Assembly (NCBI RefSeq): GCF_018687715.1
Contig: NC_056762.1
Span: forward strand, 42,874,520-42,938,519
Reading direction: 5' to 3'
DNA length: 64,000 bases
Source of the DNA: Carya illinoinensis
Taxonomy: Eukaryota > Streptophyta > Magnoliopsida > Fagales > Juglandaceae
In this document: positions 11,876-21,552 of the stretch, piece after piece
How the letters are laid out: every line of letters begins with the position of its first letter
How positions within the stretch are numbered: the first letter of the stretch is position 1
Notes under the pieces: model-generated
Seen by the model: only the letters and a program-made list of their open reading frames with translations
Databases searched by the model: none
Told to the model about the DNA's origin: nothing
Position numbers and translations under genes: made by a program

Positions 11876-14800
11876 GACATACCAATAACTTGTCCGAGCT
11901 TTGCAAATTACATGCCTGGTTATTATGGAGCAATGCCTACATGGTCACCTACTTTTTTGTCATATCCAGATGGCAACCAATATCCATTTCAATATGAGAT
12001 GAGACCTCCAATACCTGTCATCAATACCTGTTCCGCTACAAGCACAATAGTTGATAAAGATAAAGAGGATGGATTAAATTGTAGGGAAACTGAATCGCCA
12101 TGTACCTCCTCTAGAATTGTTGAAACGAGTAAAGAGGATAGACCAGATTCTGAGAAAACCGATGACAAAAGTGCTGGGACACCTCAGATAATGCAAACAG
12201 ATGGTGATGATTTAATTGAAGAGCCAAAGTCGGGTATGCAGTTTAATTCTTTTGAAGAATTAATTGAGTATTATAAAGAATATGCTAAGAAATGTGGATT
12301 TGGAGTGATGACACAAAGGAGTGAGAGGGGAGAGGATGACAGTGTCAGATATGTAACCCTTGGTTGTGCACATGGTGGGAAAGCTTGGAATAGGACGTTA
12401 AATATTGCCAAACCCCGTCCGACAGGAAAGACGGATTGTAAGGCAAAGATAAATGCCTTAAAAGTAGAGGGAAAGTTGCAGTTAACAACTGTTCAGAATA
12501 TTCATAATCACGGCCTCAGTCTGCAGAAATCCCGATTCTTTCGATGTAACCGAGAGGTGAGTGACTCCGTAAAAGGAGTCCTAGATACAAACGACTTGGC
12601 TGGCATTCGAATGAACAATAGCTTTGGATCTCTTGTTGTTGGCACCGGTGGATTCGAGAACCTCCTATTTTTAGAGAAATATTTTCACAATTATATTAAT
12701 AAAGCACGGCATCTACGACTTGGGAAAGGTGGTGCCGGAGCGCTTCGAGAGTACTTTTGTAGAATGCAGTACAAGAACGACGAATTTTTTGTTTTGATGG
12801 ATTTAGATGATGACGGGAGGTTGAAAAATGTATTATGGGCAGACCCACGTAGTAGGGCAGCCTATCAGTATTTTGGTGATGTGATAACATTCGACACCAC
12901 ATACCTGACAAATAGATATGAGATGCCCTTTGCACCCTTTGTTGGTGTAAATCACCATGAGCAATCAATTCTTCTGGGGCAGGGTTGATTTCTAGTGAGG
13001 ATACATAGACCTTTACATGGTTATTTGAGACTTGGTTGCAATGTATGAATGATATAGCTCCAAAAGCTATTATCACAGATCAAGACAGGGCAATGAAAAA
13101 TACAATTGCTACTCTTTCCGAAAACACGACATAGATTTTGCCTATGACATATTCTGAAAAAAATTTCGAGAAGCTTGGCTCTCATAGTGCCTACAAAACT
13201 GGGCTGAAAAATCAGTTGATAAAATGTGTATATGACACGCAAAGTATTGAAGAGTTTGAGAGTTGTTGTGAGGGGTTCATTAACACTTTCAACTTGCATG
13301 AGAACGCCTGGTTGTAAAGTTTATATGCTGAGCGTAGCCATTGGGTGCCAGTTTTTCTAAGAGAATTCTTTTGGGCTGGAATGAGTACAACCCAGCGAAG
13401 CAAGAACATGAATGCTTTTTTTGACAGTTATGTTCATACGAAGACCAACTTGAAGGAGTTTGTTGACCAGTTTGACAATGCATTGAAAAAAAAAATTGAG
13501 AATAAAAATAACTCAGACTTCCACTTATTTAATGTCAGTATTCCCTGCATATCTAGATCTCCAATTGAAAAAAAATTCCAAGAGCTGTACACTAATGCTA
13601 AATTTAGGGAAGTTCAGCAGCAAGTCATGGGTGTGCTTAATATGGATCCATCTATACTTAAAAGGGATGATGGAATTAAAACTTATTTGGTCGATGATGA
13701 GGTTCATGTTGAAGAGTTCAGTAAGTGCGTTACATATTCTGTGGAATTTAATGAGGAAGATTGTGATGCAAAGTGTTCGTGCAGGTTATTTCATATTAGG
13801 GGGATACTGTATAGGCATATTTTGACTATATTCAAATGTAATCAGATAAAATCATTGCCGACTAAGTACATTTTAGATCGATAGAGAAAAGATATCAAAA
13901 GGAGATACACTTTAATCCGTAGTAGCTATGACGTAGGGGATTACCATCCAGATGCTAACAGATATTCCTGTATGTTGAATATCTGTTATCAGATGATAAC
14001 TTATGCAGCGGGTTCCAATGAGCACACTGATGATGCAGAGGGAAAGTTATATGGGATGATTGACTTATATGTTCATAATCAACAAGCACCATCTATGACG
14101 CGAATAGGTTCCAATGTGCATTGTCCGACATTAGAGCCAACTACAGTTGATAGTTCAAAGGCGGTGCTGAGTCCACTAGTTGTGAGAGGGAAAGGCAGGC
14201 CCCCATCTCTGAGGAGAGCTTCCACGATGGAGAAACGGGTGTTGAAGGTTAAAGCGAAGAAGTAAAAACCACCTGTAAAGGCACATGTAAAAGGGAAACG
14301 TAAACAGGTGCACCATTTTAAAAATTCATTTTGCTTAATAATAGTTTTTATTATTGTCATCGGGTTTATTTTTTCCTTTAAAAAAAATTAATACATACAC
14401 ATTTTGTAACTTACGTGATTATTAGGGAGACGGAGGAGATGCACCAATCCGAGACACATGCAGGAATTTATTTGGCCCATCACATATAGATAACCCCACT
14501 GTTGAAAACTTGCATGAAGAAGTATATTCCCGTATTTTTCTTTACTGAAAGTTGTATATTCTCATCTTGTTATATGCTGATTTGTTATATATTGATTTGA
14601 ATTACTACTTATGGAGTTATTGTTGTAATTTATCACCAGACTGTTCTAAACAGCTCAACTGTTGACATTAGTGGAACGCAGCTACAAGAAGCATTCATGG
14701 GGACTCAAGAAAGTGTAATAAAAAATAAATAATGAATTTTCCCTTAATTTATGAACTTAACTTGAAAATTGAGAAACTTATCTTATATTCATTACAGATG

Positions 14801-14890
14801 CAACTTAGGTTGGATGGATCACAGCCGGGGGAAGAGAATCAGTAGATCGATGAAAATGTTCTGTTGGAGTTGTTGAAGAGTTCGGTTGAT
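11876..14890 (+). pseudogene. FAR1-RELATED SEQUENCE (FRS5-like) gene, MULE-transposase-derived, broken
   Basis: A good splice acceptor (TTTTATTTTAG) precedes 11876. The open frame runs to 12985 and includes an acidic N-terminal region, the FAR1 DNA-binding domain (from FNSFEELIEYYKEYAKKCGF to CNREVS) and the start of the MULE transposase core with ITFDTTYLTNRYEMPF. A one-base deletion near 12978 shifts the frame. Transposase homology continues (ETWLQCMNDIAPKAIITDQD) with stops near 13001, 13132, 13318 and 13882 and extra frameshifts around 13120-13160. A SWIM zinc finger is seen at about 13770-13850 (CDAKCSCRLFHIRGILYRHI), where the usual Cys of the CxH pair is Tyr. Small 3' exons of the usual kind follow at 14426-14545, 14638-14715 and 14798-14890. 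Whether this is a domesticated FRS gene that died or a MULE copy is not settled. Confidence 0.88.
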
Positions 14891-15761
14891 TGAGAAGCTT
14901 AATTTTCAGATCATTCTTTGAAAGTTTTAGATTTTATATATTGTTGGTGGAGAAGTAGCAACAATTGATTTGGTTGTGTCCTTTTGATGGAGTTGCAGAT
15001 TTTTAGATCCTAGTGCTTTTGTATTGGTTGGGATTTATGGGTTGGTTATGTTCAAACATGGTTATGTGCCATTTTTATGTGTATGACAAATCATTGCAGA
15101 TTTGTGATGATTTCTTGTGGGTTCTGTGGGTTATATGAAGTCTTGCCTGTGACAATTGGATGTTCATTTTTGTTTGTATTAAAAGGGATAGTGAAGCCTA
15201 TGGTTATATGAACTCTTGCACTTTACGGTTGCCTTTTTTTACATTTTAGATTTGAGTTCGGTTGTTGAACTTAAATAATTACCTGGACAATAATGTTTAC
15301 CAGGAACTTTACCATGGAAGACTTAAGCTTTGTTGAATGGGAAAGTTTTGTTACCTGAAAAATCAGAATGTCCAATATGGAACAACATTATATTATTTAG
15401 ATAATGTATAGGTATTCATCTTGATTCAGATAATGAACAATTCCTCTTGTATTAACAATCAGACCAGAATATAAAATTACAAAATCAGGCCAGAATATTT
15501 CGACTAAGTATAATTCCTCTTGTATTAAACATCAGACCAGAATTGTTCAACCTTTTACAATTCCCACAAGAGTTCAAAAGCAATGGCAATTCCGTGTCAC
15601 ATAGGTTCAACCTCCTGTGATACAATTACACCAATATTTTGTTCAAAATGACCAAAATACATGTAAAGGCGTACAAACACCTAATTTTGACTTACTTAAC
15701 AGTAAATGCAATTACAAATTTTTCTCAATAACCTTAGTACAATCCAACATACAATCTAACA
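14891..15761. other. Spacer between the FRS-like and GRF pseudogenes
   Basis: This is the likely 3' flank of both convergent relics. It holds a short duplicated phrase, ATTCCTCTTGTATTAA (near 15430 and 15510). I see no gene. Confidence 0.5.
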
Positions 15762-16333
15762 TCACTTACATACTAGTACGTAACAAATCAAAAAAATGAC
15801 TACAGTCCAAAACAGCTGGAATAGTGTGCACGAGCGCTTGATTTCTGCTTGTTGCTGAAGAAGCATCCACTCTTTTTTCATAATCTCCTCATTTAGGCTA
15901 ACCAGCAAAATCTCTTTCTTCTCGATCTCATCCGCTTTCTTTCGGAGCTAAATCTCCCTTTTCTCAATATCCTCGAGCATCTTGACTAGGTTTGCCTCTT
16001 TTCTTAGCAAATCATTTTTCCTTTTCAGAAGGTCTTGTTCTATGTCTTCACTATTTGCCCACTTGAAAAATTTGCAGTACGGTAGTCCCTAACCATTTTA
16101 ATGCAAAAGATTAGATATGCAAGAATATTGAGTAGTTCTAAAAACGTAATGCAAATGTAACCAAATGAATGCTGTAATTACCTTAGTGTTGTACTTTCGA
16201 CATCCTAAAAAGGCTCGGCTAGGATTTCTTCTAGTATTTGAGTATTTCAGTGTAGCTTCAACCTCCAGAAGCACATTGGTGTACTCAAAGTATGATTATC
16301 AACAGATGTAGAAGACATTGATGATGATGACAT
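15762..16333 (-). pseudogene. GRF-type zinc-finger, coiled-coil, membrane-tail protein, broken
   Basis: Exon 1 (16333 to 16182) starts MSSSSMSSTSVDNHTLSTP. After one frameshift near 16280 it gives YSNTRRNPSRAFLGCRKYNTK. A GT donor and AG acceptor join it to exon 2 (16088 to 15762), which gives GLPYCKFFKWANSED, then a Lys/Glu-rich coiled coil and a hydrophobic tail before the TGA at 15762-15764. The NPSRAF.GC ... C.FFKW pattern is the GRF zinc finger, and GRF plus coiled coil plus tail anchor matches the plant At4g04775-like group. An in-frame stop interrupts the coiled coil at 15948-15950. This gene lies tail-to-tail with the FRS-like relic and may have travelled with it. Confidence 0.78.
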
Positions 16334-16397
16334 TCTAACCAAAACCAGATTCACAATACAATAATCTAAACAATAGAAAAAAATAAAAACATTTTAC

Positions 16398-16970
16398 AAT
16401 AGGTAACATCAACCAATAAGGCAAAGATAAAATTATATGCTTCATTAAATGAATACACAATAATGTACCCCTTCCAAATCAAAAAACAGAATTGATTTAC
16501 TTCAATTCTAACACCATGGAGTAACAATAGGTAACATCAACCAATAAGGCAAATATAAAATTTTATGCTTCATTAAATGAATACACAATAATGTACCTCT
16601 TCCAAATCAAAAAATAGAATTGATTTACTTCAATTCTAACAGCATCAAGTAACAATAGCTAACATCAACCAATAAGGCAAATATAAAATTATATGATTCA
16701 TTAAATGAATACACAATAATGTACCTCTTTCAAATTAAAAAATAGAATTGATTTACTTCAATTCTAACAGCATCAAGTAATGATAGCAACCATCAACCAG
16801 TTTCACAAAGCCACCATTAGATGCTTCATTAAATGAAAACACAATAATGTACATATTCAAAACCAAAAAACAGAACCACTTTTCTTCAATATAAATAGCA
16901 TGGAGTAACAATAGCCACCATCAACCAGTTTGACAAAGCTACCATTAATGCATCATTATATTAATACACA
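16398..16970. repeat. Tandem repeat, 128-bp unit, about 4.5 copies
   Basis: The landmark AATAG followed by GTAACATCAACCA-like sequence recurs at 16398, 16526, 16654, 16782 (as GATAG) and 16910, exactly 128 bp apart. Each unit also contains ATTAAATGAATACACAATAATGTA and GATTTACTTCAATTCTAAC. The first three copies are closest to each other. It sits just upstream of the GRF pseudogene's start. Confidence 0.93.
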
Positions 16971-17285
16971 ATAATGCAAATAAAAAAAAGAACTGATTTA
17001 CTTAAATTAATACACAATAATGTATCAATCCAAACCAACACACACACTGATTTACATAAATTAAAACACAATAATGTAGCAATCCAAACCAAAAAATATA
17101 CATGATTTACTTAAGTTAAAATACATTACTTAACTTGAAACACAATAATGTAGCAATCCAAACAAAATAACATAACTGATTTACTTAAACTAAATCACAA
17201 TAATGTAGCAATCTAAAACAAAAATTAGAACTGATTTCCTCAAATTAAAATACAATAATGTAGCAATCCAAACCAGACAGAATTG
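16971..17285. repeat. Tandem repeat of about 50-75 bp sub-units derived from the 128-bp unit
   Basis: The phrase ACAATAATGTAGCAATCCAAAC then A-rich sequence then CTGATTTACTTAAAT recurs about five times, at spacings of roughly 50-75 bp. It is a shortened version of the adjacent 128-bp unit (same ACACAATAATGTA and GATTTACTT words), so the array has a two-level history. Confidence 0.8.
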
Positions 17286-17459
17286 ATTTGAGTCAGGGTT
17301 ATTGCACACTCAATAAAACCTACAAATGCATTAACAAATCATTAGATGCCTAATATTAGAGAACCTATTGTATTATAAATAATTACTTTTCAAATAACGG
17401 GTTAGAGAGCTTACCAAGCTTTAAGCGAATCAGTCAGTCATCCTGAGAATAAGACCATG

Positions 17460-17870
17460 TCGGGATATTTTAGGGTTAGGTTTTAGGAAAAAGGGGAAAA
17501 TGAGAAATTTTAGGGTTAGGGTTTCCGGTAAAAAAAGGGAAAAATTTAGGGCTTTCGGGGAAATGGAAAATTTTAGGGTTAGTGTTTTCGGGAAAAAATT
17601 GGGAAAATTTTAGGGTTAGGGTTTTCGGGAAAAAATTGGGGAAATTTTAGGGCTTTCGGGTAAAGGGAAAATTTTAGGGTTAGGGTTTTCGGAAAAAAAT
17701 TGGAAAAATTTTAGAGTTAGAGTTTTCGGTAAAAAAATGACAAAATTTTAGGGCTTTCGGAAAAAAGAAAAATTTTAGGGTTAGGGTTTTCGGTAAAAAA
17801 ATGGAGAAATTTTAGGGCTTTCGTGAAAAGGGAAAATTTTAGGGTTAGGGTTTTTGGAAAAAATGGGGAA
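17460..17870. repeat. Tandem repeat built on telomere-like TTTAGGGTTAGGG words
   Basis: ATTTTAGGGTTAGGGTTTTCGG alternates with ATTTTAGGGCTTTCGGG, separated by A/G-rich linkers, about twelve occurrences in 410 bp. The plant telomere repeat is TTTAGGG, but here the words are separated by non-telomeric linker and do not form an uninterrupted array. Confidence 0.85.
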
Positions 17871-17970
17871 ATGAAGAGAAAGATAAAAATTTGGGATTAG
17901 GGTTTCAGTGAATACGATGGAAAATGAAGGAACGAAGACATGCTATCTTGAAGATGGAAAACAACAGAAG

Positions 17971-18285
17971 GCGATTTTCTCAGATGAAGAGTACGACGAA
18001 AAGAGATGGTGAAATCGAACGAAGAGAAATATTTCTCTCAGAAATATACACCAAAAATAACCTCAGAAACGGACGGCGATTTTCTGAGATGAAGAGTACG
18101 ACGGAAGGAGATGATGAAATCGAACGAAGAGAAAGATTTCTCTCAGAAATATATACCAAATATAACCTCAGAAACAGACGGCGATTTTCTCAGATGAAGA
18201 GTACGACAGAAGGAGATGGTGAAATCGAACGAAGAGAAATATTTCTTTTAAAAATATACATCAAAAATAACCTTAGAAATGGAAT
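17971..18285 (+). repeat. Three 105-bp tandem repeats kept in one reading frame
   Basis: GCGATTTTCT starts at 17971, 18076 and 18181, exactly 105 bp apart, with copies over 85 percent alike by eye. Since 105 is a multiple of three, an open frame (17924-18445) runs through all copies, giving a 35-residue unit with MKSTTEGDGEIERRE and a second small repeat SKLENEMGSKLENEM near the end. The peptide has no family I know. I treat it as a repeat with an incidental open frame. Confidence 0.8.
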
Positions 18286-18829
18286 GGCCGAATCGAAGCT
18301 GGAGAATGAGATGGGATCAAAGCTGGAGAACGAGATGGAAAATTTTGCAATCGCAGTCAAAAAGAAGGAAAAATTGAGAATGGTGATTCTGATGAAAACG
18401 AGGGAGGAAAGAAATGAAAAAGAAGCTGATGAAATACTTGATTAATCCCATAAGATGAAATACTTGGTTAATCCTATAAAACAAAATGCACCGTTTAAAT
18501 AAAACTAAAACCACGTCGTATATGACTCCGCAGCATCTCCCTGATGCCCGACTGTAAAAAGTATCTCTTAAAAGAAAAACATTGGATGCCCGTTCCAAAT
18601 TCTAGATTATAGAGAGGAAAACAAGGAATCGTAGGCTGGCAACCCTCGATCCTGGACACGTGTCCAATCATATGCGCGACACACAATACACCGCCCGATT
18701 CCCAAGGCACACCATGGTCCACCACACAGCGCACATACAACGAATATAGTACACTCTTTGATCCCAATTTTCCCATCTTATTTAGATTTTATATCACAAG
18801 TTCCCTTGTCCTTTCAGTTTTCTCTCTCG

Positions 18830-20067
18830 CCAAACAGCATTACGGAAGAGCGCGAGCGCGGGAGAGATAGCTCTGACTGATCCGATCTAGGGTTTAATCC
18901 TATCACCGACATCAATTTTCAAATCCTAAACTTCGGATCAGGTGCTTTGCCTTCCTTTTACTGTTTTATATTTCTTGGCGATCGGATCTCATATCCAATC
19001 AATGTTTAGGGTTCCGATTCTATCTGATTTATTTTTATCATAGTCTTTTCACTGGAAAGAATAGACTATCTTTTAAAATCTATTGGCTTTCGGTAATTAG
19101 ATTCGTTTCTAGTGTTCTTTTCTTTACTTTTCTTTTTATTCTCCATGCTTCATGCCCAAACTTTGCTGTATCTAAGTTTATGAAATTTTTTTATTATGGT
19201 TTTTATTTGATTCTTATATAAGTCATTATAATTTTTTATTCGTTATCGAAATATATATTTACAATTAATTGGTAGTTCAAGACTTCAGTAAGTCCTTTGT
19301 CTCTATGTACTGATTGGGACCAAATACTTTTACTTGAAGTAAAAACTTTTTTTCCAAGTATGTGGTATCTGCTATATTCTTTTCGTAACACGCTAGCAAA
19401 TCTTTTCAGTTGTTTATCTTTGTTTTGGATATGTGTTGGTTAATCCTGTTAATTAGTGAATGAGATGGCTTATTTTTTGGAGAGCAATTCTGGGAATCCA
19501 AGGGTCTGTTACTTGAATTTTGCCCACCATTTTTTTGTGATGAAGGCCATTGGATACAAAAGAGGCTGTAGTTTCTAAATATTACTCAAGATATAGGGAC
19601 ATTTAGTTGGGGATGCAATTCTTTTTATAAAGGAAAGAAAGAATTTAATAACCCCAGCATCCCCTAAACGGTTCACTGAAGGTGTATCTGCGGTTCATTA
19701 TACATTGTTGGTAAAGTTGATGACATGTTTAATGGCATGATTTTTTTCGAATTTCTTGTATCACTAAACTAGCGCACAAAGGTGATGCGCATGTATATGT
19801 CCCGCTGTTCTTATGATCAATAAAACTTTGTTTACCGACAAAAAAAAAAAAAAAAAAAAGTTGATGACATTTGTCTGTCTAATTTTATGGAGCATTTAGT
19901 GCATGATTAAAATTATGTTTTTTTGTTTACTGGGAAAGAAAAAGAAGCAGGTTACATGTATGCACTGGAGTCTTAGTTATCAATTTATGGTCTGATATGC
20001 ATTCCCCTCATAATCCAGGGCTTATCATCCAGTCGTTTGGCGGTTCTATTAAAATCAGCCAAGTTTC
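18830..20067 (+). promoter_or_regulatory. eIF1 leader: 5' UTR exon, leader intron and telo-box
   Basis: A CT-rich start region near 18815-18835 is followed by a leader that includes CTAGGGTTTAA (about 18888-18898), a telo-box typical of plant translation genes. A donor follows GGATCAG at 18941/18942 and an acceptor CCAG ends at 20018, giving a 5' UTR intron of about 1.08 kb. The second leader exon runs to the ATG at 20068. Transcription start is not visible from sequence alone. The intron holds a retroposon at 19727-19856. Confidence 0.65.
19713..19870 (+). mobile_element. Short retroposed sequence with poly-A tail and 14-bp target duplication
   Basis: A 130-bp insert (19727-19856) ends in about 20 A after CTTTGTTTACCGAC. 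It is flanked by exact copies of AAAGTTGATGACAT at 19713-19726 and 19857-19870. Poly-A plus long direct repeats is the L1-machinery signature. I saw no tRNA-type A or B box, so it is either a 5'-truncated LINE end or a retroposed transcript, not a clear SINE. Confidence 0.85.
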
Positions 20068-21552
20068 ATGTCTGAACTCGACGCTCAAATTCCCACTACC
20101 TTTGGTATGTTTGCTTGCTTCTGGACTCGATCTGTGATTTATTTTGCATGTCATGTGATTTGCCTATGGCTATCTTGTCTTTACAGTGTTTTTTCTTTTC
20201 CTGAATACAAACTTAATTGAAATGCCATGCTAGACATTCAAACTCAGTCTTTTTTTTTTTTAGGTAAAAAAGAGATAAATAATACATTCAGACTCAGAAT
20301 TAGAAACCTAGATCAGAAAATCTGAACTAGACTCTCAATTCCATTGTGATGGGTTTTTATTGCCTCTGATTGGTCTTTTTTTCGTAGTTTGTTCTCAGAA
20401 GGGAGTGTCTGTCTTTGCTCCTTGTTTCATCAGATGTCTGCTTGATTTTGTCTTTGTCAAAGGGTATTACTGGCCATCTTGCTCTTCTCCCTCGATGTCT
20501 CCTGATCAAGGATGTCAGTGTTTCTTTGTTAGAGTCAATTTGCTTACTCGCAACACAAGTCTGCATCTCTACAGAATTGGCCATTGACAAAGACACGACA
20601 ATTTGACATCCTTGACAAGGTGGACAAGTTAGGAGACAGAACACTATGGCTGGATCCCTCCAATTGTCACCAAGTAACAAAGTCACAAACTCACATCTGA
20701 AGAAGTGTGAGGATCAAAAGAAGTCAATCATATGTACCTTTAGGAATGGTGGGGAATGAGGATGTTAATGTACTGCCCTTCCCCCCAATATAAATGTTCC
20801 CCTACTTTCTTCATTGAATGGGATTCTGATTAGTTTGTTGTCCATATGAGTTGGTATAGATCCGTTTGCCGAGGCAAATGCTGAGGACTCTGGTGCTGGT
20901 TCAAAAGAGTATGTGCACATTCGTATACAGCAGCGGAATGGTAGGAAGAGCCTGACCACTGTGCAGGGGTTGAAGAAAGAATACAGCTACAACAAGATAC
21001 TGAAGGACCTCAAGAAGGAGTTTTGCTGCAATGGTACAGTTGTCCAAGACCCAGAACTAGGACAGGTAGGTCTTTTACGTAGTTGGCACCTTTCTGCTTT
21101 TGTTTAATTGCCTTCTTCAAATGGTGACACTCTTGTGTATCATGCAAAATTTTGATATTCTTTTGTGTATAGGTTATTCAACTTCAAGGCGATCAGCGAA
21201 AGAATGTGTCCACCTTCCTTGTCCAGGTAACCACTTACCACATTTTAGATGTGTCTGGATGTGGTTATTCCCAGTACTATTTATCCTTTTGTTTTTTCGG
21301 TTGTAAATAGCCTTATCAATATTATACTTGAACCCATTTTCCATAATGAATGTTTATTTGCTTAGGAAATACTTGCCTATTTTTTCCTTACTGAAGCGCT
21401 ATACTGTAATTCGATATTAGTGTGATTCATTGTTACTAAACCAAAAATATATTAGTTTGACTCGTTGCTGGTATCTAATTTTTGCGTGTTTTGATTGTGG
21501 AGAACAGGCTGGCATTGTGAAAAAAGAACATATCAAGATTCATGGTTTCTGA
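20068..21552 (+). CDS. Translation initiation factor eIF1 (SUI1 homologue)
   Basis: Four coding exons: 20068-20104, 20860-21065, 21173-21226 and 21508-21552. Phases fit and give 113 residues, the normal plant eIF1 length. The protein starts MSELDAQIPTTFDPFAEA; the SUI1 domain covers about residues 27-105 with IRIQQRNGRKSLTTVQG and VIQLQGDQRKNVSTFL, and it ends IKIHGF. eIF1 binds the 40S subunit near the P site, keeps the scanning complex open and enforces accurate AUG choice. The first coding exon encodes only 12 residues, as in other plant homologues. Intron 1 (20105-20859) contains an oligo-T micro-insert at 20248-20282. All splice sites are GT-AG. The gene looks fully functional. Confidence 0.97.
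20234..20296. mobile_element. 35-bp T-rich micro-insert with 14-bp flanking duplication
   Basis: ACATTCAAACTCAG (20234-20247) recurs with one mismatch at 20283-20296. Between them lies a 35-bp insert starting TC, then eleven T and AGGTAA, followed by A-rich sequence. It resembles a tail-only L1 insertion in minus orientation, inside eIF1 intron 1. Confidence 0.6.

Noticed and set aside
17460..17870. True interstitial telomere array
   Set aside because: The TTTAGGG words are separated by long non-telomeric linkers and are never repeated head-to-tail more than about twice.
20440..20600. Inverted TGTCTTTGTCAA / TTGACAAAGACA words in eIF1 intron 1
   Set aside because: The arms are short and the stretch between them is unmatched; no target duplication was seen, so I do not call an element.
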